Below, one piece after another: positions 26,762 to 34,876 of a stretch of DNA of 46,860 bases (positions are counted from its first letter, which is position 1; every line of letters starts with the position of its first letter). Both the position numbers and the translations under genes were made by a program. Under the pieces are notes generated by a model. It was not told the DNA's origin. It ran no database searches and saw only the letters and a list, made by a program, of their open reading frames with translations. Source of the stretch: Paracoccaceae bacterium (GTDB lineage: Bacteria > Pseudomonadota > Alphaproteobacteria > Rhodobacterales > Rhodobacteraceae); NCBI GenBank assembly GCA_019429405.1, contig JAHYIZ010000021.1:1-46860 (forward strand), read 5' to 3'.

Positions 26762-27183
26762 GGCGCAGCGGTGACCACGGTCACCGAAGCAAAGCCCGCG
26801 GCACCGAGCGACGCAAGCAACGGCGCAAGTCGATCGGCAGGGGCAACAGCATCGGCGCGCAGCAAAAGCGTTGGTGGCTGGCTGGCGCAATCAACAGCGG
26901 CGCAATGCGCCACCCGCGCCGCCGCCAGCGCCGCCAGCGCCGCGTCGCCCTCGCCGTCGGCGTTTGCCAGCCGACCATCGGTGCCAAGGTGCAGCGTAAA
27001 GCCCGCATCAGGCGCCGCATCGCCCGCCGCATCGGTCGCCGCCTCGGGCAGCGTCACCGCAAAGGGTTCGGGGGGCGCGAGCGTGGCGGCGATCAGAAAG
27101 AAGATCAGCAGCAGGAACACCACATTGATCATCGGCAGCAGGTTTTCGGTGCGGCGGCGGCGCGGCGGGGCTGCAAAATCCAT
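26758..27183 (-). CDS. exbD: ExbD/TolR family protein, second copy
   Basis: Inner-membrane protein of the ExbD/TolR family, part of the proton channel that energises TonB. The 141 residues have a short basic N-terminus, then LLPMINVVFLLLIFFLIAATL. In the usual ExbD/TolR motif (PMIDVVFLLLIFF) the proton-carrying residue is aspartate; here it is asparagine. A periplasmic domain follows. ATG 27183 gives MDFAAPPRRRRTENLLP, the normal basic lead. It follows a first exbD by 2 bp and overlaps tonB by 4 bp. The Asn in place of the channel Asp suggests a structural rather than proton-conducting role, which is inference. Confidence 0.88.
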   Translation of the reverse strand: MDFAAPPRRRRTENLLPMINVVFLLLIFFLIAATLAPPEPFAVTLPEAATDAAGDAAPDAGFTLHLGTDGRLANADGEGDAALAALAAARVAHCAAVDCASQPPTLLLRADAVAPADRLAPLLASLGAAGFASVTVVTAAP

Positions 27184-27185
27184 GG

Positions 27186-27572
27186 CTACGGCACCAGCAT
27201 CAGCCGCGTCAGGCCCGCCGCGCTCAGCGCCCCGGTCACCGTCACCAAATCCTGCACGCTCGCGCCGGCCCGCGCGCGCAGCACAACCGCATCGTCCGGC
27301 CCTTGCATCAGCGCCGCAAGGGCCGCGGCCAGCGCCTCGGGCGCCAGCGCGACACCGTTCAGCGCCAGCGCCCCGCCCGCGCCAATTTCGACCAGCCGGG
27401 GCGGGCCGGACCATACCGCCCCCTGCCCCGGCGTCGGCGCCGAAAGCACCACCCCGCCCTCGGAGCCAAAGCGCGAGGCGAGCATGAAGAACACCAGCAA
27501 CAAGAACACCACATCAATCATCGGCGTCAGGCTTACGCGCCGTCGCCTGCGGGGCTGGCCGAAGGCGAACAT
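27186..27572 (-). CDS. exbD: Biopolymer transport protein ExbD, first copy
   Basis: ExbD subunit of the Ton motor. The 128-residue protein has a basic N-terminus (MFAFGQPRRRRRVSLTP), then the membrane helix PMIDVVFLLLVFFMLAS with the essential channel aspartate intact, and a periplasmic domain ending AGLTRLMLVP. Its start overlaps the exbB stop by one base and the second exbD follows at 2 bp, so exbB-exbD-exbD-tonB is a tight operon. This copy has the catalytic residue that the second copy lacks. Confidence 0.92.
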   Translation of the reverse strand: MFAFGQPRRRRRVSLTPMIDVVFLLLVFFMLASRFGSEGGVVLSAPTPGQGAVWSGPPRLVEIGAGGALALNGVALAPEALAAALAALMQGPDDAVVLRARAGASVQDLVTVTGALSAAGLTRLMLVP

Positions 27573-28243
27573 CAGCCCTGCCCCCCTTGCGCGCGCAAGA
27601 ACACCTGTGTTGCCGCGTCTTCCATGTCGTGACGCAGGCGGTCAACCACGCTTTCAAACCATGTCAGCGCCACTTGCGCCGGTATCGCCACCGCCATGCC
27701 CGCGGCGGTGGTCAACAGCGCCTCCCAGATGCCGCCCGCAAGGGTCGCGGGGTCTGCCCGCGCACCCGCCAGTTGCAGCGCCTGAAACGCCGCGATCATG
27801 CCGGTGATGGTGCCCAAAAGGCCAAGCAGCGGCCCGATCGTGGCGGCAAGTTCGAGCGCGCGCAGGCCGGTGCCCGCATCTTGCAAAAGGCCGCGCGCCA
27901 CGCGACCGGTTTCGGCTTCGGCGGCGGCGGGGCCAAGGTCGGGGTCGCGTGCCGCCTGCATCGCGGCGCGTGCCAGCCGCGCGCGCAGGCTGCGCCGCCC
28001 GGCCAGTTCGGCCAGCGCCTCGGCGCCGCGCCCTTCGGCCCAAAGCGCCAGCGCGCGGGCGGTGTGCCCGCCCCCCGACCATGCGCCCGCCGCCAGTAAC
28101 ACCCAGATTTTCCAAAAGATCAGCGCCAGCGTGGCCACCGAAAGCGCGGCAATCGCCCACATCGCGGCGCCGCCCATGCCAAGCAAAAGCTGCACCCGCG
28201 CGAGCGCGTCCAGGGCAATGGGGGCGGCATCAACTGGGGTCAT
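27572..28243 (-). CDS. exbB: MotA/TolQ/ExbB proton channel family protein
   Basis: Inner-membrane protein that forms the proton-channel pentamer around ExbD. The 223 residues have three membrane segments at about 20-48, 120-145 and 158-182. The family core GLRALELAATIGPLLGLLGT is followed by ITGMIAAFQ and LTTAAGMAVAIPAQVALTW. The length fits ExbB/TolQ (about 220-240). TolQ is the alternative, but the tonB-like gene in the same operon and the absence of tolA, tolB or pal favour an ExbB role. mttB ends 73 bp upstream on the same strand. Confidence 0.9.
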   Translation of the reverse strand: MTPVDAAPIALDALARVQLLLGMGGAAMWAIAALSVATLALIFWKIWVLLAAGAWSGGGHTARALALWAEGRGAEALAELAGRRSLRARLARAAMQAARDPDLGPAAAEAETGRVARGLLQDAGTGLRALELAATIGPLLGLLGTITGMIAAFQALQLAGARADPATLAGGIWEALLTTAAGMAVAIPAQVALTWFESVVDRLRHDMEDAATQVFLRAQGGQG

Positions 28244-28316
28244 CCGGGCCTCCGGTGGCGCCGTTGCGCAGCGCCTCCGTTCTGGTAAGTGCGCGGCCCG
28301 GCGCTGTCAAATGCGG

Positions 28317-29864
28317 TTACAGGAAAGCGTCGGGCACTGCAGCCTTCTTTTGCGCCACATAGGCGGCCAGCGCCTCGGCGGTGCCGGGGTCAAGGTCGGG
28401 TGCCTGATACTCGCCCAGCATCTTGCGCACGCGCGCCCCCGCCAGCGCCACGGTATCGCGCGCGCCCTCTTCCTCCCAGGTTTCAAAGGGTTTGTAATCA
28501 AGCAGGCCGGTGCGCCAGAACGCATCCTTGAAATTGGCCTGGGTGTGGGCGCAGCCTAGGTAATGCCCGCCGGGGCCGACCTCGCGGATCGCCGCCATCG
28601 CCTGCCCGTTTTCCGACATGTCGATGCCCGCCGCCAACCGGTGCAAGATGCCCAGCTGGTCGGCGTCCATCACATATTTCTCGTAGGACGAAACCAGCCC
28701 GCCCTCCAGCCAGCCGCAAGCGTGCAGCATGAAGTTGACGCCTGACATCAACCCGATATTCAGGCTGTTGGCGCTTTCGTAGGCGGCCTGCGCGTCGGGC
28801 AGTTTTGAGCCGCAAAAGGCGCCGGCGCTGCGGTAGGGCAGCCCCAGCCGCCGCGCCAGTTGCCCCGCGCCCAGCGTGATCTGCGCGGCTTCCGGCGTGC
28901 CAAAGGTGGGCGCGCCCGAGTTCATGTCGATGCTGGTGACAAAGGCGCCAAAGATCACCGGCGCGCCGGGGCGGATGAGCTGGCTGTAGGCCACCCCCGC
29001 CAACACCTCTGCCAGCACCTGCGTCAGCGTGCCCGCAACCGTCACCGGCGCCATCGCCCCGCCGACGATGAAGGGCGAAATGATGCAGGCCTGCCCCGCC
29101 GCCGCATAAACCTCTAGCGCGTCCATCATGATCGGGTCGAAGGTCAGCGGCGAGTTGATGTTGATGAGCGAGGTCATCACCGTGTTCTGGTCGACAAAAT
29201 CGGCGCCAAACAGAATCTTCGACATCTCGACCGAATCGACGCAGCGGCTGCGCTCGGTCACCGACCCCATATAGGGTTTGTCGGCCAGCGTCATATGGGC
29301 GTGCAACATGTCGAGGTGGCGCTTGTTCACGGCGACATCGGTCGGCTCGCAGACGGTTCCGCCCGAGTGGTGCAGGTATTTCGACATCTGCCCGAGGCGC
29401 ACGAAATTGCGAAAATCTTCAAGCGTGGCATAGCGGCGCCCACCCTCGGCATCGCGCACGAAGGGCGGCCCATAGACCGGCGCCAAGACGAGGCCCTTGC
29501 CGCCGATCGTCACGTTGCGTTCGGGGTTGCGCGCGTGCTGCACAAAACTGGCGGGTGCCGTGGCGCAGAGCGCGCGCGCAAGGCCGCGCGGCAGGCGCAC
29601 CCTTTCGCCCTGCACATCGGCCCCGGCATCGCGCCAGCGCTGCAAGGCAGCAGGGTTATCGACAAAGTTCACACCAATCTCGGCCAGCACGGTTTCGGCA
29701 TTGGCCTCGATGATCTGCAACGCTTCTTCGTTGAGGATCTCGAAATTGGGAATGTTGCGCTCGATATAGCGCGCAAATTCCCACCGCACCGCCGTGCGGT
29801 CTGCGCGCCGCGCCGCACCGCCGCCGCCCCGCGCCCTGCGCCCACCGGTTTCGCCGCCCATCAA
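28317..29864 (-). CDS. MttB-family methyltransferase, non-pyrrolysine type
   Basis: Member of the trimethylamine methyltransferase (MttB) superfamily. Methanogen MttB moves a methyl group from trimethylamine to a corrinoid protein and needs pyrrolysine, read from an in-frame UAG; this gene has no internal UAG over 515 codons. The related non-Pyl enzymes include glycine betaine methyltransferase (MtgB) and other quaternary-amine demethylases. Visible conserved stretches are NFEILNEEALQIIEANAETV, YGPPFVRD, HHSGGTVCEPTDV, NINSPLTFD and GAFVTSIDMNSGAP. The first 25 residues are Gly/Arg-rich and not conserved. No corrinoid protein, MttC or reactivase gene is nearby. The substrate cannot be read from the sequence. 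Confidence 0.9.
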   Translation of the reverse strand: MMGGETGGRRARGGGGAARRADRTAVRWEFARYIERNIPNFEILNEEALQIIEANAETVLAEIGVNFVDNPAALQRWRDAGADVQGERVRLPRGLARALCATAPASFVQHARNPERNVTIGGKGLVLAPVYGPPFVRDAEGGRRYATLEDFRNFVRLGQMSKYLHHSGGTVCEPTDVAVNKRHLDMLHAHMTLADKPYMGSVTERSRCVDSVEMSKILFGADFVDQNTVMTSLININSPLTFDPIMMDALEVYAAAGQACIISPFIVGGAMAPVTVAGTLTQVLAEVLAGVAYSQLIRPGAPVIFGAFVTSIDMNSGAPTFGTPEAAQITLGAGQLARRLGLPYRSAGAFCGSKLPDAQAAYESANSLNIGLMSGVNFMLHACGWLEGGLVSSYEKYVMDADQLGILHRLAAGIDMSENGQAMAAIREVGPGGHYLGCAHTQANFKDAFWRTGLLDYKPFETWEEEGARDTVALAGARVRKMLGEYQAPDLDPGTAEALAAYVAQKKAAVPDAFL

Positions 29865-29951
29865 AGCCTCCGCATCGCTACCCAGAAGGGTTTAGCGCGC
29901 GCGCGGGGCCGTGCAGCGACGATTTGCGGCGTTTGCCGCAGGAAAGCGACA

Positions 29952-31037
29952 TCAGCGTGCGCGCAAGCTTTGGCCCATATGGAACAGGTGCAGCTTTTCG
30001 GGGTCGGCGGTCAGCGTGACCTTGCTGTGCCGCAGACTCGAATGGATGCCCGGAAGCTTGGCGATCATCGCGTGGTGGTCGCCCTGCGGCTCGAAATACA
30101 AGAGCGTTACCTCGCCAAGCGCCTCGACGATATCGACAGTGCCGGTGTAAATCCCCTGCCCTTCGGTCGGTTCCAGATCTTCGGGCCGCACCCCGAGCTT
30201 GACCTTCAGCCCCATGTCGGCGCTGGTGGTGGCCAAGGCGACCTGCGCGCTGCCGCCGCCGTCGAGCTTTACCGTGGTCATCTCGCCGGTGCCGGTAATC
30301 TCGCCCGCCAGCAGGTTCATCGACGGGCTGCCGATAAACTGCGCCACGAATTCGTTTTCGGGGCGCTGGTAGAGGTCAAGCGGGGTGCCGACCTGGCTGA
30401 TGCCGCCGCCTGCGAGCACCACGATGCGGCTCGCCAGCGTCATCGCCTCCACCTGATCGTGGGTAACGTAGATCATCGTGCGGTCGGGCATCGCCTCCTT
30501 TAGCTGCGCGATCTCGATGCGGGTGGCCACGCGCAGGGCTGCGTCGAGGTTGGAAAGCGGCTCGTCAAACAGATACACCTTGGGGTCGCGCACGATGGCG
30601 CGGCCAATGGCAACGCGCTGGCGCTGACCGCCCGAGAGCGCCTTGGGCAGGCGGTCTAGATAGGGCGTGAGCTGCAGGATTCGGGCGGCATTATCAACCG
30701 CCTTTTCAATCTCTTGCGGGGTCTTCTTCGCAATCTTCAGGGCGAATGCCATGTTGTCGCGCACGGTCATGTGCGGGTAAAGCGCGTAAGACTGGAACAC
30801 CATCGCGATGCCGCGCTGCGCCGGCGGCACATCATTGACCACGGTGCCGTCAATCTGCAATTCGCCCTCGCTGATGCGTTCCAACCCCGCGATCATCCGC
30901 AGCAGGGTTGACTTGCCACAGCCCGAGGGGCCGACGAACACGATCAACTCACCCGCCGTAATGTCGAGATTGATGTGTTCGAGGATCTTCACCTCGCCGT
31001 AGGATTTGCCAATGTCGGTCAGCTTCAGATCGGCCAT
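29952..31037 (-). CDS. aglK: Alpha-glucoside ABC transporter ATP-binding protein AglK
   Basis: ATPase of the carbohydrate (CUT1) ABC importer encoded upstream in the same operon. The 361-residue protein has Walker A GPSGCGKS (36-43), signature LSGGQRQRVAIGRA, Walker B VYLFDEPLSNLD and H-loop YVTHDQVEA. A C-terminal TOBE regulatory domain follows, the MsmK/UgpC/MalK-type layout. It begins 9 bp after aglA, the last gene of aglE-F-G-A-K as in Sinorhizobium. In other bacteria such ATPases can serve several sugar importers, which cannot be judged here. Confidence 0.94.
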   Translation of the reverse strand: MADLKLTDIGKSYGEVKILEHINLDITAGELIVFVGPSGCGKSTLLRMIAGLERISEGELQIDGTVVNDVPPAQRGIAMVFQSYALYPHMTVRDNMAFALKIAKKTPQEIEKAVDNAARILQLTPYLDRLPKALSGGQRQRVAIGRAIVRDPKVYLFDEPLSNLDAALRVATRIEIAQLKEAMPDRTMIYVTHDQVEAMTLASRIVVLAGGGISQVGTPLDLYQRPENEFVAQFIGSPSMNLLAGEITGTGEMTTVKLDGGGSAQVALATTSADMGLKVKLGVRPEDLEPTEGQGIYTGTVDIVEALGEVTLLYFEPQGDHHAMIAKLPGIHSSLRHSKVTLTADPEKLHLFHMGQSLRAR

Positions 31038-31046
31038 GGTGTTCCC

Positions 31047-32672
31047 CTACCCGATGTTTTCAAGAATGACGGCCTGCCACGGCCCAAGCGAAACCTGCCC
31101 CGCAGACCGCTCGGCGCAGCCAAGATCTCGCGCCAGCGCCTTCCAGCGACCGGCGGGGGCGGCAATACTGGCCGGGCTGTCGCCAAGGTTGAAGGCCAGA
31201 AACAGCCGCGCGTCGCCGTCGCTGCGCACAAAGCTGAGCACGTCGCCCGCAGCCTGCATCGCGCCCTGCGCGCCTATGCGAAGCGCCGGGTGTGCTGCAC
31301 GCAAGGCAATGGCGCGGCGATAGTGGTGCAGCAAGGCCGCAGGATTAGCCTCGGCGCTGCCAGCGGCCAGCGGCAGGTGTGAAGATGGCACCGGAAGCCA
31401 CGGTTTTGCCTCGCTGAATCCGCCATTGCGATTATCAGATTGCCAGACCATCGGGGTGCGGCAGCCATCGCGGCCTTTGAACTCGGGCCAGAACTCTCGG
31501 CCATAAGGGTCTTGCAGGTCTTCAAAGGCAATCTCGGCCTCTGGCAGACCCAGCTCTTCGCCCTGATAGATGCAGACAGAGCCCCGAATGCACATTAAGA
31601 GCGTCGTATAAACCTTTGCTGCTGCATCTGAAAGCGACCAACGGCTGATATGGCGCTGCACATCATGGTTAGAAAAGGCCCAACACAGCCAGCCTTCGGC
31701 GGCAAGCCTGTCAACTTGCCCAAAAACATCGGCTATCCGGCTGGCCTGCAATGAATTTCCCGAAAGGAATTCAAAGGCGTAACACATCTGCATGCGGTCG
31801 TCGCCGCGCGTGTAATCTCCGGCGATCTCAAGGCCGCGCTGGCTGTCACCCACCTCACCCACGGCGGCGGCCTTGAAAGGCTCCATCACCGCGCGAAGTT
31901 TACACAGGAAATCAAGGTTTTCCGGCTGGTTCTTGTCGTATATGTGGCGCTGGTGGTTGTAGGGGTTCACCTTCGGCGCAGTCAGGTCGTTGCGCTCTTC
32001 GACAGGGAGCGGAGGATTGTCGCGCAAGTGCTTGTCATGCACATAGAAATTGATCGTATCAAGGCGAAAGCCATCGACCCCGCGCATGAGCCAGAACCGC
32101 GCCACATCGAGCAGCGCCGCCTGCACGGCGGGCTCGTGAAAATTGAGGTCGGGCTGGCTGGTCAGGAAGTTGTGCAGGTAATACTGGCAGCGCCGCGCAT
32201 CCCACGCCCAGGCGGAACCCCCGAAAATCGACAGCCAGTTGTTGGGCGGCGTGCCGTCAGGCTTGGGGTCGGCCCAGACATACCAGTTGGCGCGCGCGCC
32301 CTCACGGGCTGCGCGGCTTTGGGCAAACCACGGGTGCGCGTCGGAGGTGTGGGACAGCACAAGGTCGATCATCACCTTGAGGCCAAGACCGTGCGCCCGC
32401 GCCACCAGCGCGTCAAAATCGGCCAGCGTGCCGAACAGCGCATCGACATCGCAATAATCGGCAACATCGTAGCCGAAGTCCTTCATCGGGCTGGTGAAGA
32501 ACGGGCTGATCCAGATTGCGTCGGCGCCAAGGCCGGCAACATGGTCAAGCCTGCGGGTGATGCCCGGCAGATCACCCACCCCGTCGCCGTTGCTATCTTG
32601 AAAGCTGCGCGGGTAGATCTGATAGATCACCGCGCCGCGCCACCAATCGGCGTCTTTTTGCAATTCGTTCAT
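31047..32672 (-). CDS. aglA: Alpha-glucosidase AglA (GH13)
   Basis: Cytoplasmic GH13 alpha-glucosidase that hydrolyses imported alpha-glucosides such as sucrose, trehalose or maltose to release glucose. The 541 residues open WWRGAVIYQIYPRSF. The conserved regions carry the catalytic set: nucleophile D205 (GFRLDTINF), acid/base E273 (VGEVGDS) and transition-state D337 (FSNHDVQ). No signal peptide is seen. It starts 1 bp from the aglG stop. Part of the gene (about 31561-31800, residues 291-370) is near 52% GC by my count, clearly below its surroundings. Confidence 0.94.
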   Translation of the reverse strand: MNELQKDADWWRGAVIYQIYPRSFQDSNGDGVGDLPGITRRLDHVAGLGADAIWISPFFTSPMKDFGYDVADYCDVDALFGTLADFDALVARAHGLGLKVMIDLVLSHTSDAHPWFAQSRAAREGARANWYVWADPKPDGTPPNNWLSIFGGSAWAWDARRCQYYLHNFLTSQPDLNFHEPAVQAALLDVARFWLMRGVDGFRLDTINFYVHDKHLRDNPPLPVEERNDLTAPKVNPYNHQRHIYDKNQPENLDFLCKLRAVMEPFKAAAVGEVGDSQRGLEIAGDYTRGDDRMQMCYAFEFLSGNSLQASRIADVFGQVDRLAAEGWLCWAFSNHDVQRHISRWSLSDAAAKVYTTLLMCIRGSVCIYQGEELGLPEAEIAFEDLQDPYGREFWPEFKGRDGCRTPMVWQSDNRNGGFSEAKPWLPVPSSHLPLAAGSAEANPAALLHHYRRAIALRAAHPALRIGAQGAMQAAGDVLSFVRSDGDARLFLAFNLGDSPASIAAPAGRWKALARDLGCAERSAGQVSLGPWQAVILENIG

Positions 32673-33806
32673 TCAGCCACCTTTGACCGAGCCGGCCAGA
32701 AGGCCGCGCACCAGGTATTTTTGCATTGCGAAGAAAACGATCAGCGGCACCGAGATCGACACGAAAGCCGAGGCCGCCAGAACCTCCCAGTCGCCCCCGC
32801 GCGACCCCATCATCTCGCGCAAGACCCCGGTCATCACAAGCTGTTCGCGGGTGTTGCCAAGGAACACGGTCGCAACAAGCAGGTCGTTCCAGACCCAGAG
32901 GAACTGGAAGATGGCAAAACTGGCCAGCGCCGGGAATGACAAGGGCAGAATGATGCGGCGGAAGATCTGGAAATCGGACGCGCCATCAACCCGCGCGCTT
33001 TCGATGATTTCGCGTGGCAGGCCGACCATGTAGTTGCGCAACAGGTAAATGGCGAGTGGCAGGCCAAAGCCGGTATGCGCAAGCCAGATGCCCATGTAGC
33101 CTTTGCCAAGGCCGATGTCGTTGTGCAATTTCAACAGCGGAATCAGCGCCAGTTGCAGCGGCACCACCAAAAGCCCCACCACGGCGGCAATCAGCAGCGC
33201 GCGGCCCGGAAACTCCATCCACGCCAGCGCATAGGCGGCAAAGGCCGCAATCAGAATGGGGATGACCGTGGCCGGGATTGTCACAGTGAAGGTGTTGAGA
33301 AACGCCTGCCCCAGCCCCTCGGCACCGATCACGCGGGTGTAGTTTTCAAAGGTGAAGCGCGGCGGGGTAAGGGTGGTGACGAAGATCCGCATGCCGGTGG
33401 TCTGGGTGAACTCGGTCGGCGACGTCAGCCTGTAAGTGCCGTCTTCGGCGACCGTCAGGCTTTGCGCATTAGGCAGGTCGACACTTGCCCCCGGTGCATA
33501 GGCGCCCGGATCGCGCGAGTTGGTGCCCCAGGCCAGCAGCTTTTCGCCCGCTTCCAGCAGGTCGCCCGAAATCAGCCAGAGCGCCCCTTCGGCGACCTGA
33601 TCGGCGGCGGTGCCGGCGCGCACAAAATCGCGTTGCTCTGAACTGAACGGTGCCTTCCACCAGCCCGAGGCGGCAATCTGGTCGCGGTCGCGCAGGCTGG
33701 TGACCAGAAGGCCGAAGGTGGGGATGGTCCACAAGAGCACCAACAGTGCCGCAGCAATGTTGACCGCCCAGACAAGGCTTGATCGGGTTCCGGCGTGGCC
33801 TTCCAT
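32673..33806 (-). CDS. aglG: Alpha-glucoside ABC transporter permease AglG
   Basis: Inner-membrane permease of a CUT1 sugar importer. The 377-residue protein has an N-terminal membrane segment, a long extracytoplasmic stretch (about 40-150), and five more membrane segments. The EAA coupling loop EIIESARVDGASDFQIFRRI contacts the AglK ATPase. The extra periplasmic loop is the feature that separates AglG from ordinary MalG-type permeases, which are about 280 residues. It overlaps aglF by one base and abuts aglA. Confidence 0.93.
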   Translation of the reverse strand: MEGHAGTRSSLVWAVNIAAALLVLLWTIPTFGLLVTSLRDRDQIAASGWWKAPFSSEQRDFVRAGTAADQVAEGALWLISGDLLEAGEKLLAWGTNSRDPGAYAPGASVDLPNAQSLTVAEDGTYRLTSPTEFTQTTGMRIFVTTLTPPRFTFENYTRVIGAEGLGQAFLNTFTVTIPATVIPILIAAFAAYALAWMEFPGRALLIAAVVGLLVVPLQLALIPLLKLHNDIGLGKGYMGIWLAHTGFGLPLAIYLLRNYMVGLPREIIESARVDGASDFQIFRRIILPLSFPALASFAIFQFLWVWNDLLVATVFLGNTREQLVMTGVLREMMGSRGGDWEVLAASAFVSISVPLIVFFAMQKYLVRGLLAGSVKGG

Positions 33807-34801
33807 CAGCGCATCTCCCGCCTTGCGTTGCGAATGTTCCAGATCATGATCGGGGTGACCAGAAGCATGATGACAATGGCAATGGCCGAGCCGCGGCCAT
33901 AATCGGGGGCGCCGCGGAACATCCAGTTATACATCAGGTTCGCCAGCACCTGTGTGCCCCATTCGCCATTGGTCATGACAAACACGATGTCAAAGACCTT
34001 GAGCACGATGATGGTGATCGTGGTCCAGACCACCGCAATTGTGCCCCATATCTGCGGCACCTTGATGCGCATGAAGACCTGCCAGGGGTTGGCGCCATCG
34101 AGAATCGCAGCCTCGATGCTTTCTTCGGGAATGCCGCGCAGCGCGGCCGAAAGAATGACCATGGCAAAGCCGGTCTGAATCCAGACCAGCACCGCCATCA
34201 GCAGGAAACTGTTCCAGAACGGGGTCACCAGCCAAGTTTGCGGCGTGCCGCCGAAATAGACCACCATTGCGTTGAGGATGCCGATCTGTTCCAGCCCCTC
34301 GCCGCGAAAATCGTAAATGAATTTCCAGATCACGCCGGCGCCGACGAAGGAGATTGCCATCGGCATGAAAATCATGGATTTGGCCAGGTTTCCCCAGCGG
34401 ATGCGGTCGGTGATCTGCGCGGCGATCAGGCCGAAGATGGTGGCAAGGGCGGGCACCACCACCAGCCAGAGCATGTTGTTGGTAAGGGATTCGTGAAACT
34501 TGCCATCGGAAAGCAGCCACTGGTAATTCTTCAGGCCCACGAAACTTGCGCCATCGGCGTCGTTGAACGACCGCCAGGCCGAGTTGATTACCGGATAGAC
34601 CAGATAGGCCGACAAGAGCACAATTGCGGGGCCAAGGAACAGCCAGGGGCGAACCGCGGCGGCAACGCGCATGTTGTGGCCAGCGCGCGCGCCCCGCGCG
34701 GGGCACACCGCGTCAAGCACCATGTTCGAGCCCCAAAACCACGCGACGCAGCCAAACACCCCGGCCACGATCGTGCCAGAGGCCAGCACGAACTGTTCCA
34801 T
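33806..34801 (-). CDS. aglF: Alpha-glucoside ABC transporter permease AglF
   Basis: Second inner-membrane permease of the importer, of the MalF class. The 331 residues contain an extra membrane segment at the N-terminus (about 5-30), then six core segments. The EAA loop reads ESIEAAILDGANPWQVFMRI. The spacer between aglE and aglF holds a strong terminator, so aglF is probably expressed at a lower level than aglE. The gene is the second of the operon and its stop overlaps aglG by one base. Confidence 0.93.
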   Translation of the reverse strand: MEQFVLASGTIVAGVFGCVAWFWGSNMVLDAVCPARGARAGHNMRVAAAVRPWLFLGPAIVLLSAYLVYPVINSAWRSFNDADGASFVGLKNYQWLLSDGKFHESLTNNMLWLVVVPALATIFGLIAAQITDRIRWGNLAKSMIFMPMAISFVGAGVIWKFIYDFRGEGLEQIGILNAMVVYFGGTPQTWLVTPFWNSFLLMAVLVWIQTGFAMVILSAALRGIPEESIEAAILDGANPWQVFMRIKVPQIWGTIAVVWTTITIIVLKVFDIVFVMTNGEWGTQVLANLMYNWMFRGAPDYGRGSAIAIVIMLLVTPIMIWNIRNARREMR

Positions 34802-34826
34802 CTATCCCCTCCCCCCGCGCAAGACG

Positions 34827-34866
34827 AAAAAACCCCGCCCGAAAACCTTAGCGGCCTCGGGCGGGG
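34827..34866 (-). terminator. Terminator or attenuator between aglE and aglF
   Basis: On the minus strand a perfect 10-bp stem (CCCCGCCCGA at 34833-34842 pairing with TCGGGCGGGG at 34857-34866) is followed by six T's (34832-34827). This is a full intrinsic terminator, 10 bp after the aglE stop and 26 bp before the aglF start. In binding-protein transporter operons such a site commonly lets the binding protein be made in excess over the permease. Confidence 0.88.
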
Positions 34867-34876
34867 CTTGCACCGC

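Noticed and set aside
26164-27807. A 547-codon plus-strand frame opposite tonB and exbD
   Set aside because: Arg/Pro-rich antisense of an Ala/Pro-rich gene; the sense genes have complete motifs and tight operon spacing.
28317-29864. Pyrrolysine-containing MttB
   Set aside because: There is no in-frame UAG, and no pylT, pylS or pylBCD genes are in the window.
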